Counted from the stretch's first letter, positions 43,025 to 52,367 are shown. The stretch is DNA of 64,000 bases from Streptomyces sp. M41(2017) (GCF_002078175.1 NZ_MWFK01000001.1:1426001-1490000), one strand, 5' to 3'. The notes: generated by a model from the sequence alone, not told the origin. Program-made: numbers and translations.

Positions 43025-43185
43025 GTGCGTGGGCGCTCCCGGTCAGGGCCCGTCGCGGTGCGGCGCGTGGGCCTGGTGTGCGCGACACGTTACCGCCCGG
43101 TCGTCCGCCGCCACGCCTCCGTGATGAGCGTGCGCCTCTCTCGTGACCCGGCGGTGCGTCGGCGGGCGGCCCGGGTCCCGGCCGC

Positions 43186-44508
43186 TCAGCCGAGCAGCAC
43201 GACCTCGACCTCGGTGCCGGGCTCGACCGAGGTGGCGCTCTCGGGGACGACGATCAGCGCGTCGGCGTGCGCGAGGGCGGCGACCAGGTGCGATCCGGCG
43301 CCGCCGACCGGTGTCACGGTGCCGTCCGCGTAGGTGCCGCGCAGGAACTGGCGGCGGCCCTCCGGCGAGGTCAGCGCCTTGTCCGCGGCGAGGGTGGCAC
43401 GGGTGGTGGGCCGGTGGACGTCCTGGAGGCCCGCGAGCGTGCGGATGGCGGGGCGCACGAAGAGCTCGAAGGAGACGTAGGACGAGACGGGGTTGCCCGG
43501 GAGGGCGAGCAGCGGGGTGTGGTCGGGGCCGATGGAGCCGAAGCCCTGGGGCTTGCCGGGCTGCATGGCGAGCTTGCGGAAGTCGATGCCGCCGCCGGCC
43601 TCGTCCTCGTCGCCCACGGAGGACAGCGCCTCCTTGACCACGTCGTAGGCGCCGACGCTCACCCCGCCGGTGGTGACCACGAGGTCGGCGCGGATGAGCT
43701 GGTCCTCGATGGTGGCGCGCAGGGTCTCGGCGTCGTCGGCGACCGCGCCGACGCGGTAGGCGATGGCGCCGGCGTCACGGGCGGCCGCGTACAGCGCGAA
43801 GCTGTTCGAGTCGTAGATCTGGCCGGTGCCCAACGTCTCGCCGGGCTGGGCGAGTTCGCTGCCGGTCGAGAGGACGACCACGCGGGGGCGGGGCCGTACG
43901 CGCACGGTGGCGCGGCCGATCGCGGCGAGCAGGCCGATCTGCGGGGGGCCGAGGACGGTGCCCGCTTCGAGGGCGCGGTCGCCCGCCTTCACGTCGCTGC
44001 CGGCGGCGCGCACGTGCGCGCGTGCCTCGGCGGCGCGGTGGATGTGCACCTGCCCGAAGGCGCCCTCGGGGCTGGCGCTGTGCGCGCGCATCCCGGTGAC
44101 CGGGCCCTCTCCGAGTCCTCCGTCCGTCCACTCGACGGGGACGACGGCCTCGGCGCCGGGCGGCAGCGGGGCACCGGTCATGATGCGGACGGCTTGGCCG
44201 GGGCCCACGTAGGGCGCCTCGGCCTGGCCGGCCGCGACATCGCCGACGACCGTCAGGACCGCCGGGTACTCCTCGCTCGCGCCCGCGACGTCCGCGACCC
44301 GGACCGCGTACCCGTCCATCGAGCTGTTGTCGAAGGGCGGCAGGGACACCGGCACCGTGACGTCCTCGACCAGGACACAGCCCTGGGCGTCGAGGAGTTG
44401 CAGCTCGATGGGTTCGAGAGGGCGGACGGTGCCGAGGATGTCCTCCAGGTGGTCGTCCACCGACCAGAGGTGATCCTGGCCGGCGGTGCGGGTCGCGGCG
44501 CTGCTCAA
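43186..44508 (-). CDS. moeA: molybdopterin molybdenumtransferase MoeA / gephyrin-like Glp
   Basis: A 440-residue enzyme inserting molybdate into adenylylated molybdopterin. The four-domain MoeA plan is complete: SVSLPPFDNSSMDGYAVR, RIMTGAPLPPGA, the MPT-binding VVTTGGVSVGAYDVVKEAL and LALPGNPVSSYVSFELFVRPAI. In Corynebacterium the orthologue in this locus (Glp) binds FtsZ and the membrane receptor GlpR, so this copy may have a division role besides or instead of cofactor synthesis. Starts with TTG four bases after the galU stop, so it is co-transcribed with galU. Confidence 0.9.
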   Translation of the reverse strand: MSSAATRTAGQDHLWSVDDHLEDILGTVRPLEPIELQLLDAQGCVLVEDVTVPVSLPPFDNSSMDGYAVRVADVAGASEEYPAVLTVVGDVAAGQAEAPYVGPGQAVRIMTGAPLPPGAEAVVPVEWTDGGLGEGPVTGMRAHSASPEGAFGQVHIHRAAEARAHVRAAGSDVKAGDRALEAGTVLGPPQIGLLAAIGRATVRVRPRPRVVVLSTGSELAQPGETLGTGQIYDSNSFALYAAARDAGAIAYRVGAVADDAETLRATIEDQLIRADLVVTTGGVSVGAYDVVKEALSSVGDEDEAGGGIDFRKLAMQPGKPQGFGSIGPDHTPLLALPGNPVSSYVSFELFVRPAIRTLAGLQDVHRPTTRATLAADKALTSPEGRRQFLRGTYADGTVTPVGGAGSHLVAALAHADALIVVPESATSVEPGTEVEVVLLG

Positions 44509-44512
44509 AGTC

Positions 44513-45415
44513 CTACATCTCCTCGGCTACGTAACTTCGAAGCCAGGTCCGGAAGTCCGGTCCCAGGTCTTCACGTTCGCACGCGAGTCTGACAATGGCA
44601 CGCAGGTAGTCGCCACGGTCGCCGGTGTCATAGCGGCGGCCCTTGAAGACGACGCCGTGCACGGGGCCGCCGACCTTCTCGTCGGAGGCGAGCTGCTGGA
44701 GCGCGTCGGTGAGCTGGATCTCGCCGCCGCGACCGGGCTCGGTCGTGCGCAGTATGTCGAAGATGTGCGGGTCCAGGACGTAGCGCCCGATGATGGCGTA
44801 GTTGCTGGGCGCGTCGGAGGCGTCGGGCTTCTCGACCAGGCCGGTCACCTTCACGAGATCGGCCTCGCCCGTGATTTCGACGGCGGCGCATCCGTAGAGG
44901 TGGATCTGCTCGGGTGCGACCTCCATGAGGGCGATGACGCTGCCGCCGTGCTGCTCCTGGACCTCGACCATGCGGGCGAGCAGGGGGTCGCGCGGGTCGA
45001 TCAGGTCGTCGCCGAGGAGGACGGCGAAGGGTTCGTGGCCGACGTGCGGGGCCGCGCACAGGACGGCGTGACCGAGTCCCTTGGGGTCGCCCTGGCGCAC
45101 GTAGTGCATGGTCGCGAGGTCGCTGGACTCCTGGACCTTGGCGAGCCGCCCGGCGTCGCCCTTCTTCTGGAGCGCCGACTCGAGCTCGTAGTTGCGGTCG
45201 AAGTGGTCTTCCAGCGGGCGCTTGTTGCGGCCCGTGATCATCAGGACGTCGTCAAGACCCGCCGACGCGGCCTCTTCGACCACGTACTGGATCGCCGGCT
45301 TGTCGACGACCGGCAGCATCTCCTTGGGCGTGGCTTTGGTGGCCGGCAGGAACCGGGTGCCGAGGCCTGCCGCGGGGATGACAGCCTTACTGATCCTGGG
45401 GTGTGACTCAGTCAT
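44513..45415 (-). CDS. galU: UTP-glucose-1-phosphate uridylyltransferase
   Basis: A 300-residue enzyme making UDP-glucose for cell-wall and storage glycans. The nucleotide motif AAGLGTRFLPATKATPKEMLP is near the N-terminus, then VEEAASAGLDDVLMITGRNK, LGDDLIDP with the metal Asp, and GLVEKP. ATG at 45415 is chosen; TATGGT 7 nt upstream suggests a leaderless transcript. First gene of the galU-moeA group and divergent from the 5-formyl-THF cyclo-ligase gene. Confidence 0.93.
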   Translation of the reverse strand: MTESHPRISKAVIPAAGLGTRFLPATKATPKEMLPVVDKPAIQYVVEEAASAGLDDVLMITGRNKRPLEDHFDRNYELESALQKKGDAGRLAKVQESSDLATMHYVRQGDPKGLGHAVLCAAPHVGHEPFAVLLGDDLIDPRDPLLARMVEVQEQHGGSVIALMEVAPEQIHLYGCAAVEITGEADLVKVTGLVEKPDASDAPSNYAIIGRYVLDPHIFDILRTTEPGRGGEIQLTDALQQLASDEKVGGPVHGVVFKGRRYDTGDRGDYLRAIVRLACEREDLGPDFRTWLRSYVAEEM

Positions 45416-45422
45416 GCCCGTA

Positions 45423-45428
45423 ACCATA
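45423..45428 (-). promoter_or_regulatory. -10-like hexamer of galU (leaderless)
   Basis: TATGGT on the minus strand, 7 nt ahead of the ATG. Confidence 0.45.
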
Positions 45429-45509
45429 TCCGGTGGCTATGTGCTGAATCTGTGGCTCCGGTTAATTCGCTCTCATATGAGCGCATTGAGAAGAGTACGG
45501 GAGCCGCCT

Positions 45510-46124
45510 GTGAGCCACCTGGGACCCGAACCGGACCCTACGAAGCCAATGTTGCGCCGAGGGTTCCTGTCGGTGAGAACCGGGTTGACGGACGATGACG
45601 TGCGCAAGTCCGCCGCGGCGCTCGCCGTCCGGGCCCTGGAACTGCCCGAACTGGCGCACGCGCGCTCGGTGGCGGCGTACGTCTCCGTGGGGAGCGAGCC
45701 CGGCACCCTCGCACTCCTAGACGCGCTCCACGCGCGCGGGGTGCGGGTTCTGCTGCCGGTCCTGCTGCCGGACAACGACCTGGACTGGGGCCCGTACGAG
45801 GGGGCCGGCTCCCTCGCCCCGGTCCGGCACGGCACGAGAATGGCCCTTCTGGAGCCTGTGGGCGACCGGTTGGGCCCGGAGGCCGTCTCAGGGGCGGACG
45901 TGGTCCTGCTGCCCGGGCTCGCCGTCGACGGGCGCGGAATGCGGCTGGGCCGCGGCGGGGGTTCCTACGACCGCGTCCTGGCCCGCCTGGAACGGTCGGG
46001 CGCGGATCCCGCCCTGGTGGTGCTCCTGTACGACACCGAAGTCGTCGAGCGGGTACCGGCGGAGGCCCACGACCGGCCCGTCCACGCCGTGGTGACCCCT
46101 TCCGGGGTCCGCCGCTTCCGCTGA
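45510..46124 (+). CDS. 5-formyltetrahydrofolate cyclo-ligase
   Basis: A 204-residue ATP-dependent enzyme converting 5-formyl-THF to 5,10-methenyl-THF. Motifs: LRRGFLSVRTGLTDDDV at the start, AYVSVGSEPGTLALLDALHARGVRVLLPVL, and the C-terminal LPGLAVDGRGMRLGRGGGSYDRVLAR with the ATP-binding Gly-rich loop. GTG at 45510 lies 7 nt after GGGAG and fits the family length; an ATG at 45477 would add 11 residues. Divergent from galU, an order shared with Mycobacterium. Confidence 0.9.
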   Translation: MSHLGPEPDPTKPMLRRGFLSVRTGLTDDDVRKSAAALAVRALELPELAHARSVAAYVSVGSEPGTLALLDALHARGVRVLLPVLLPDNDLDWGPYEGAGSLAPVRHGTRMALLEPVGDRLGPEAVSGADVVLLPGLAVDGRGMRLGRGGGSYDRVLARLERSGADPALVVLLYDTEVVERVPAEAHDRPVHAVVTPSGVRRFR

Positions 46125-46143
46125 CCCCGGCTGAACCCCGACC

Positions 46144-46169
46144 GGCCCTCCACGCGTGCGTGGAGGGCC
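46144..46169. terminator. hairpin between convergent genes
   Basis: GGCCCTCCAC and GTGGAGGGCC pair over a six-base loop between the cyclo-ligase and acylase genes. Confidence 0.7.
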
Positions 46170-46221
46170 ACTTCGGCCGGGCCGGGGGCGGGGCGTCACA
46201 CCCCGCCGGTCTCCGGACCCG

Positions 46222-48978
46222 TCACGGTTCGAGGACGAGGGTGTCGCTGGTCCTCTTGTCGACGGCCTTGCCCGAGAAGGCCCAGGGCAGGAGTTCACCC
46301 TTGGCCCACAGATCCGTCTGGTCCGTGTAGTGCGCGCTGTACGCGTGCCCGCTGGCTCCCGACAGGTTGATCCACTTCGACTTGTCGAGGTCGCCGAGGT
46401 TCACGACCATCCGCATCGAGGGCACCCACACCACGCCGTAGCCGCCCGCCGCGTTCCAGCCGGTCGCGTTGACCGTCGCCTCGCCGCCGCCGAGCTTCCA
46501 CGGGCCGCGGTTGAGCATGTACTGGAGGAAACGGGGGCCTTCGGTACCGAGGGTCTGGTTCTTCAGGAACAGGCGGTGCAGCCGGCCCCAGCTCCAGGTG
46601 TCGATGTCCTTGCCGAGCTTGGCGGTCAGCTCCCAGCGGGCGTCCCGCAGAGCGCGGCCGAACAGCTCGTCACGCGTGTCGGTTGCCTTCTGGGTGCGCG
46701 TCTTCGGCAGCTGCCACCAGTCGTTCTTCTCATCGTTGATGATCTTGCGGACGACCTCGAACCAGCGGTCGCCGCCGTCCGGCTGCGCCTGGTCCGCGTC
46801 GCGCTCGCCGCACTCGCGCACCTTCTGGTCCGCGTCCGCGGGGCCCGTGGTGTCGACCCGGTCGACGTTCAGGCACTGGCCCTTGACCCGCAGTTCCTTG
46901 GGCAGCTTGTTGCCGAAGGCGAGCTTGAGGATGTTGCGCCAGGTGGCGTTGAAGTAGGCGGCCGCCGCGGAGTCGGAGTCCTGGGTGTAGTCCCAGCCCT
47001 CCAGCAGCTTCTGCGCCTGCCGGACGTCCGGGTCGGCCACGTCGATCTTGAGCAGCTTCGGCACGATCAGCTTGGCGATCTCGCTGCTGTTGTCGAGCTG
47101 CATCTGCCGCATGTCGTCGGTGGAGATCTTGCCGCCGCCGTTGATCTTCGACTCGATCAGGTCGTTGATCCGCTGGCTGCGCGTGCCGTAGCCCCAGTCC
47201 GTGGTGAGCGTGTAGGGGTACTTGTCCTTGTCGACGACCGCCTGGTTCGCGGTGACGATGTACCCGCGCTTCGGGTTGTACTCGTAGGGCAGCGCGGACT
47301 GCTTGATGTATCCGGTCCAGCGGTACTTGGACTCCCAGCCGGGCGAGGGCAGCGAACCGTCGTCGCCCTCGGCGCGCGTCGGGATCCGTCCCGGCAGCTG
47401 GTAGCCGATGTTGCCCTCGGTGTCGGCGTACACGAGGTTCTGCGAGGGCACGTCGAACGACGTGGACGCCTTGCGGAACTCGGTCCAGTCCGACGCCTTG
47501 TCCATCTCGAAGACGGCGTCCATCGAGTTGCCGGGGTCCAGCGCGGTCCAGCGCAGCGCGATGGCGTAGCCGTCCCCGCGGTCGGGCGCCCCGGCGTCGA
47601 CGGTGGCCTTCTTGCCGACCTTGACCAGTTCGTCGTCGCGGTCGGAGAGCAGCGGCATGCCGTCCTCGGTCGACCGGACCACGATCGTCTTGCTCGCGCC
47701 GCCCGCGACCTTGATGGTCTCCTTGCGGGTGCTGAAGGGCCGCACCTTGCCGTCGTACTCGTAGCCCTCGCCGGTGATCTTCTCCAGGTAGAGGTCGGTG
47801 ACGTCGACCCCGGAGTTGGTCATGCCCCAGGCGATGTCCTGGTTGTGGCCGATGACCACGCCGGGCATCCCCGCGAAGGTGTAGCCGGCGACGTCGTACT
47901 GGCACTTGGCGGAGAGCGCCGTGCAGTGCAGGCCCATCTGGTACCAGACCGAGGGCAGCGAGGCCGACAGGTGGGGGTCGTTGGCGAGCAGCGGCTTGCC
48001 GGTGATGGTGTGGCTGCCCGAGACGACCCAGGAGTTGGAGCCGATGCCGTTGCCGTTGACGCCGACGGCGGTGGGCACCTTGTCGAGCACGTCGTAGAGG
48101 CCCGAGAGCTGGCTCTGGAAGCCGGCGGGTGCCTCGGTGTTGCCGGTGAGCCCCGTGCCCGCCGTGGACGACGCGCCCGAGGCGGTGCCGGTCCGCGCGT
48201 ACGTCCCGGTGACGCTGTCGTACGCGCCCTCCTGGACGATCGCCTTGTTCCGGCTGTACGGGTACTCCGGGTACAGGTCGGCGATCTGCTTCGGTCCGAG
48301 CCGGCTCGTCATCAGGGAGCGGTCGATCTCGTCCTGCATGTTGCCGCGCAGGTCCCAGGCCATCGCCTTGAGCCAGGCCACGGAGTCGACCGGGGTCCAC
48401 TGCTGGGGCGTGTAGTCGTTGCTGAAGCCGAGGGCGGCGTACTCCAGGGAGATGTCCTTGCCGTCCTTGCCCTTCAGGTAGGCGTTGACTCCCTTGGCGT
48501 ACGCCTGGAGGTACTTCTTCGTGGAGGCCGACAGCTTGGTGTCGTACTCCTTCTGCGCCACGCGGTTCCAGCCCAGCGTGCGCAGGAACTCGTCGTTCTT
48601 GACCTGGCCCTTGCCGAACATCTCGGACAGCCGGCCCGAGGTCATGTGGCGGCGCACGTCCATCTCGTAGAACCGGTCCTGCGCCTGGACGAAGCCCTGG
48701 GCCATGAACAGGTCCTCGTCGGACGAGGCGTAGACCTGGGGGATGCCGTTGCCGTCGCGCTTCACGTTCACCGGCCCCGACAGGCCGTCGAGCTTTATGG
48801 AGCCCTTGGTCTGCGGGAAGGAGGCGCGCACGGTGCTGACGCTCCAGTACGCGCCGAAGGCGATGCCCCCGATGATGGCAAGAACCAGGACAATCAAGAA
48901 CAGTCGGGCTTTGCGCCCCTTCTTCCTGCCGGACTTGCCGGGCTTTTGGCCGGAAGAGGCGGTGGTGTTGGGGGGCAT
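46222..48978 (-). CDS. penicillin acylase family N-terminal-nucleophile amidohydrolase
   Basis: A 918-residue precursor of the S45 family. A basic start and a membrane helix (residues about 25-45) act as signal anchor. The alpha region follows, then the self-cleavage site GIG|SNSWVVSG, which would expose Ser314 as the beta-chain nucleophile. The beta region shows the ANDPHLSASLPSVWYQMGLHC and VIGHNQDIAWGMTNSGVDVTDLYLE blocks. Family members hydrolyse penicillins, acyl-homoserine lactones or cyclic lipopeptides; the natural substrate here is unknown. ATG at 48978 is divergent from the antiporter gene. Confidence 0.9.
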   Translation of the reverse strand: MPPNTTASSGQKPGKSGRKKGRKARLFLIVLVLAIIGGIAFGAYWSVSTVRASFPQTKGSIKLDGLSGPVNVKRDGNGIPQVYASSDEDLFMAQGFVQAQDRFYEMDVRRHMTSGRLSEMFGKGQVKNDEFLRTLGWNRVAQKEYDTKLSASTKKYLQAYAKGVNAYLKGKDGKDISLEYAALGFSNDYTPQQWTPVDSVAWLKAMAWDLRGNMQDEIDRSLMTSRLGPKQIADLYPEYPYSRNKAIVQEGAYDSVTGTYARTGTASGASSTAGTGLTGNTEAPAGFQSQLSGLYDVLDKVPTAVGVNGNGIGSNSWVVSGSHTITGKPLLANDPHLSASLPSVWYQMGLHCTALSAKCQYDVAGYTFAGMPGVVIGHNQDIAWGMTNSGVDVTDLYLEKITGEGYEYDGKVRPFSTRKETIKVAGGASKTIVVRSTEDGMPLLSDRDDELVKVGKKATVDAGAPDRGDGYAIALRWTALDPGNSMDAVFEMDKASDWTEFRKASTSFDVPSQNLVYADTEGNIGYQLPGRIPTRAEGDDGSLPSPGWESKYRWTGYIKQSALPYEYNPKRGYIVTANQAVVDKDKYPYTLTTDWGYGTRSQRINDLIESKINGGGKISTDDMRQMQLDNSSEIAKLIVPKLLKIDVADPDVRQAQKLLEGWDYTQDSDSAAAAYFNATWRNILKLAFGNKLPKELRVKGQCLNVDRVDTTGPADADQKVRECGERDADQAQPDGGDRWFEVVRKIINDEKNDWWQLPKTRTQKATDTRDELFGRALRDARWELTAKLGKDIDTWSWGRLHRLFLKNQTLGTEGPRFLQYMLNRGPWKLGGGEATVNATGWNAAGGYGVVWVPSMRMVVNLGDLDKSKWINLSGASGHAYSAHYTDQTDLWAKGELLPWAFSGKAVDKRTSDTLVLEP

Positions 48979-49149
48979 CGCTGTCCTTGCTGTCCTAACG
49001 CGAGCGGCAGGCGGTCCTGGAGTGCTGGAGCAACCATAGGCGCAGGGCCAACCGCGCCTTGACGCGGAGTGGGGAACCGAGAAGCACGGGCGTTCGATCT
49101 TGCCTCCCGGAACGTCAAGAAAGCGTCAAGAGTTAGGTAAGGTAACGAA

Positions 49150-49167
49150 GTACTTGCACTGAAGTAC
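49150..49167. promoter_or_regulatory. inverted repeat in the acylase/antiporter divergent promoter
   Basis: GTACTT-N6-AAGTAC, perfect 6-bp arms, 69-86 bp upstream of the antiporter start, in an AT-richer stretch. Operator candidate for either gene. Confidence 0.35.
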
Positions 49168-49235
49168 CCGGCTTCCGGTGCTCGGATCCGCGTACTCGTC
49201 CCGGCGGGACCGGATCGGCGAGAAAGGAACAGCCC

Positions 49236-50774
49236 CTGACTGTCCACCACCTCAACCAGCTCCTGCTCGTGTGCGCGCTCGTCCTCCTCGTCGCCGTGGC
49301 GGCGGTCCGGATCTCCTCACGCAGCGGGCTCCCCACCCTGCTCGTGTACCTGGGGATCGGCGTCGCCATGGGCCAGGACGGCATCGGCGACGTCCACTTC
49401 AACAGCGCCGAACTGACCCAGGTCATCGGGTACGCGGCCCTGGTCGTGATCCTGGCCGAGGGCGGACTCGGCACGAAGTGGAAGGAGATCAAGCCGGCGC
49501 TCCCGGCGGCCTCCTCGCTGGCACTGGTGGGTGTCGCGGTGAGCGTCGGTGTCACCGCGACGGCGGCGCACTACCTGATCGACCTGGACTGGCGGCAGGC
49601 CCTCATCGTCGGGGCGGTGGTGTCCTCGACGGACGCCGCGGCGGTCTTCTCCGTCCTGCGGAAGATCCCCCTGCCCGCGCGCGTGACGGGCATCCTGGAG
49701 GCCGAGTCCGGCTTCAACGACGCCCCGGTGGTCATCCTCGTCGTCGCCTTCTCCACCGCCGGACCGGTGGAGCACTGGTACGCGCTGGTCGGCGAGATAG
49801 CCCTGGAACTCGCGATCGGCGCCGCCATCGGGATCGCGGTCGGCTGGCTCGGCTCCTTCGGGCTGCGGCACGTGGCGCTGCCCGCCTCCGGCCTCTACCC
49901 GATCGCCGTGATGGCCATCGCGGTCGTCGCCTACGCCGCCGGGGCCCTGGCGCACGGCAGTGGATTCCTCGCCGTCTACCTCGCCTCGATGCTGCTGGGC
50001 AACGCCAAGCTCCCGCACTGGCCCGCCACCCGCGGCTTCGCCGAGGGACTCGGCTGGATCGCCCAGATCGGCATGTTCGTCCTGCTCGGCCTGCTGGTCA
50101 CACCGCACGAGATGGGCGACGACATCGTGCCCGCCCTGCTCGTCGGCCTGATTCTGACCATGGCGGCGCGGCCCCTCAGCGTGATCGTCAGCCTGGCGCC
50201 CTTCCGCATGCCCTGGCAGGAGCAGACCCTGCTCTCCTGGGCGGGCCTGCGCGGCGCCGTGCCCATCATCCTGGCGACCATCCCCATGGTGAACGGCGTC
50301 TCGGACAGCCGGCGCATCTTCAACATCGTCTTCGTCCTGGTCGTCGTCTACACCCTCGTCCAGGGCCCGACCCTGCCCTGGCTGGCCCGCAAACTCCGGC
50401 TCGGAGCATCCCCCGGCGCCGCCGACCTGGGCATCGAGTCGGCCCCTCTTGAGCGGCTGCGCGGCCACCTGCTGTCGGTCGCCATCCCCGAGGGATCCCG
50501 GATGCACGGCGTCGAGGTGGGCGAGCTGCGGATGCCCCCGGGCGCCGCGGTCACCCTGGTCGTCCGCGAGGGGAAGTCCTTCGTGCCGATGCCCACGACC
50601 GTGCTGCGGCTCGGCGACGAGCTGCTGGTGGTGGCCACCGACCCGGTCCGGGACGCCGCCGAGAAGCGGCTCCGCGCAGTGGGCCAGGGCGGCAAGCTGG
50701 CCGGCTGGCTGGGCACCGGCGAGGTCGCCACGGAGAACCAGCGCGGCCACACGGCCCACCAAAAGGGCCTTTAA
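49236..50774 (+). CDS. potassium/proton antiporter (CPA1/CvrA-like) with C-terminal RCK_C domain
   Basis: A 512-residue membrane antiporter. About twelve helices form the Na+/H+-exchanger fold, with the key ESGFNDAPVVILV motif holding the ion-binding Asp, then a cytoplasmic TrkA-C/RCK_C domain (LSVAIPEGSRMHGVEVGELRMPPGAAV ... LRLGDELLVVATD). The start is unusual: family proteins begin TVHHLNQLLLV, which requires CTG at 49236, 7 nt after AAAGGA. The first standard codon is GTG at 49269 and would cut into the first helix. I prefer CTG. Confidence 0.85.
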   Translation: MTVHHLNQLLLVCALVLLVAVAAVRISSRSGLPTLLVYLGIGVAMGQDGIGDVHFNSAELTQVIGYAALVVILAEGGLGTKWKEIKPALPAASSLALVGVAVSVGVTATAAHYLIDLDWRQALIVGAVVSSTDAAAVFSVLRKIPLPARVTGILEAESGFNDAPVVILVVAFSTAGPVEHWYALVGEIALELAIGAAIGIAVGWLGSFGLRHVALPASGLYPIAVMAIAVVAYAAGALAHGSGFLAVYLASMLLGNAKLPHWPATRGFAEGLGWIAQIGMFVLLGLLVTPHEMGDDIVPALLVGLILTMAARPLSVIVSLAPFRMPWQEQTLLSWAGLRGAVPIILATIPMVNGVSDSRRIFNIVFVLVVVYTLVQGPTLPWLARKLRLGASPGAADLGIESAPLERLRGHLLSVAIPEGSRMHGVEVGELRMPPGAAVTLVVREGKSFVPMPTTVLRLGDELLVVATDPVRDAAEKRLRAVGQGGKLAGWLGTGEVATENQRGHTAHQKGL

Positions 50775-51036
50775 CGGGACAACCGAGGACGGCGGGCATT
50801 CCCAGGCGTACGTTGCCACGGTGCTCGCTTTCACAGGCGAGGGAAGGCCCGGCCCCTGTACGATGAAGGCACACCCAGATCGGACCAACTCTGCCTGACG
50901 CAGAGCTGGCGCGACCGTATGGCGGCCGTGACGCCCTCCTGCCGAGGACGCCGGTATCTACCGCAGATCCGCGCAAGAGGACAGCTCTCGGCGCCCCCGC
51001 ACGGGCGCGCTACCAGGCGGCAGAAAGGCACGGGCC

Positions 51037-52299
51037 GTGGCATCCACGGTCACTTCCCGTCCTGGATACGGCCGGCTGCTGCGCACCCGCGGCGCCTGGA
51101 CGTTCCTGCTTCCCGGATTCGCCGCACGGCAGCCGTTCGCCATGCTGACGATCTCCATCGTGCTGCTCGTGCAGCACACCACCGGCTCCTACGGAGCGGC
51201 CGGCGCCGTCGCGGCCGTGACCGGCGTCGCCATGGCCCTGTTCGCGCCCTTCACCGGCCGGCTGGCCGACCGCCACGGACAGCGGGCCGTCCTGCTGCCG
51301 GGCGTCCTCGTGCACGCCCTGGCGGGCCTCTCCCTGACCGCGCTGGCACTGGCGGACGCCCCGCTGTGGGCGCTCTTCGCCGCCGCGGTGCCCACCGGCG
51401 CCTCGGTGCCCCAGGTCGGGCCCATGGTGCGGGCCCGCTGGGGCGTGAAGCTCCAGGGCTCCCCCCTCATGACGACCGCGGCGGCCTTCGAGTCCGTCAC
51501 GGACGAACTGACCTTCGTCTTCGGCCCGCTGCTCGCCACCGCTCTGTGCACGGCCGTCAACCCCGCCGCGGGCCTGCTCACGGAGGCCTCGCTGACCCTC
51601 GTCGGCGGCCTGCTGTTCGCCGCCCAGCGGAGCACCCAGCCCTCCGTCTCCGCCGACCGGCACACGCGCGTGGACCACGGTTCCGCGCTGCGCGTCCCCG
51701 GGGTCCGCGTCCTCATCGTGACGTTCCTGGGCATCGGCTCCGTCTTCGGCGGCATGCAGGTCTCCCTGGCCGCGTTCAGCGAGTCGATCGGCGAGCCCGG
51801 CCTGAACGGCGTCCTGTACGGCGTCTTCGCGGCGGGCAACATGGTCTCCGGCATCGTCTGCGGTGCCATCGCCTGGAAGGTCGCCCCGCAGCGACGGCTC
51901 CTCGTCGGATACGCCGCCCTCGCGCTGACCGCCTCCGGACTGTGGGCCGCGCACTCCGTGGTCGTGCTCTCCGGAATCGGCCTCCTGGTCGGCATGTGCA
52001 TCGCCCCGGCCCTGATCACCGGCTACACCCTGGTCGAGAGCCTGGTCCCGCAGGGCGCCCGCACCGAGGCCTTCACCTGGCTCACCGGCGCGGTCGCGCT
52101 CGGCCAGGCGGCGGCCGTCACGGTCGCCGGCCAGTTGGAGGACCACGCCTGGGACGGTGCCGGCTTCCTGGTGCCGATGGCCGGTACGGTCCTTGCGCTG
52201 GCGACACTCCTGACCCTGCGGTCACGCCTCACCACGAGCGCTCCGAGCCGGACGGTCGCACGTGGCGTCGGTCACCGAGTGCCGGTGACAGTGGACTGA
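51037..52299 (+). CDS. MFS transporter
   Basis: A 420-residue major-facilitator protein with about twelve helices. Half 1 shows the loop FTGRLADRHGQRAVLLPGVL, a form of the MFS signature G-x3-D-R-x-G-R; half 2 begins near GVRVLIVTFLGIGSVFGGMQVSL. Substrate is unknown; drug or sugar efflux is possible. GTG at 51037 follows AAAGG. The 262-bp gap before it carries a TACGAT hexamer near 50860 and a CTCTGC-N5-GCAGAG hairpin, so a long leader is possible. Confidence 0.87.
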   Translation: MASTVTSRPGYGRLLRTRGAWTFLLPGFAARQPFAMLTISIVLLVQHTTGSYGAAGAVAAVTGVAMALFAPFTGRLADRHGQRAVLLPGVLVHALAGLSLTALALADAPLWALFAAAVPTGASVPQVGPMVRARWGVKLQGSPLMTTAAAFESVTDELTFVFGPLLATALCTAVNPAAGLLTEASLTLVGGLLFAAQRSTQPSVSADRHTRVDHGSALRVPGVRVLIVTFLGIGSVFGGMQVSLAAFSESIGEPGLNGVLYGVFAAGNMVSGIVCGAIAWKVAPQRRLLVGYAALALTASGLWAAHSVVVLSGIGLLVGMCIAPALITGYTLVESLVPQGARTEAFTWLTGAVALGQAAAVTVAGQLEDHAWDGAGFLVPMAGTVLALATLLTLRSRLTTSAPSRTVARGVGHRVPVTVD

Positions 52300-52329
52300 T
52301 CCCGCGGAATACGTCACTATGGACCGTCG

Positions 52330-52356
52330 TTAGCACTCATTGAGTGAGAGTGCCAG
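52330..52356 (+). promoter_or_regulatory. CIRCE-like element (HrcA operator)
   Basis: TTAGCACTC-N9-GAGTGCCAG matches the CIRCE consensus TTAGCACTC-N9-GAGTGCTAA at 16 of 18 arm positions with the exact 9-bp spacing. It ends at the ribosome binding site of the next gene. Confidence 0.75.
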
Positions 52357-52367
52357 GAGGAAGACAA

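Noticed and set aside
49130-49150. An iron-box-like TTAGGTAAGG sequence upstream of the antiporter
   Set aside because: Only one half fits the DmdR/IdeR consensus; the second half does not match, so an iron-regulator site is not supported.
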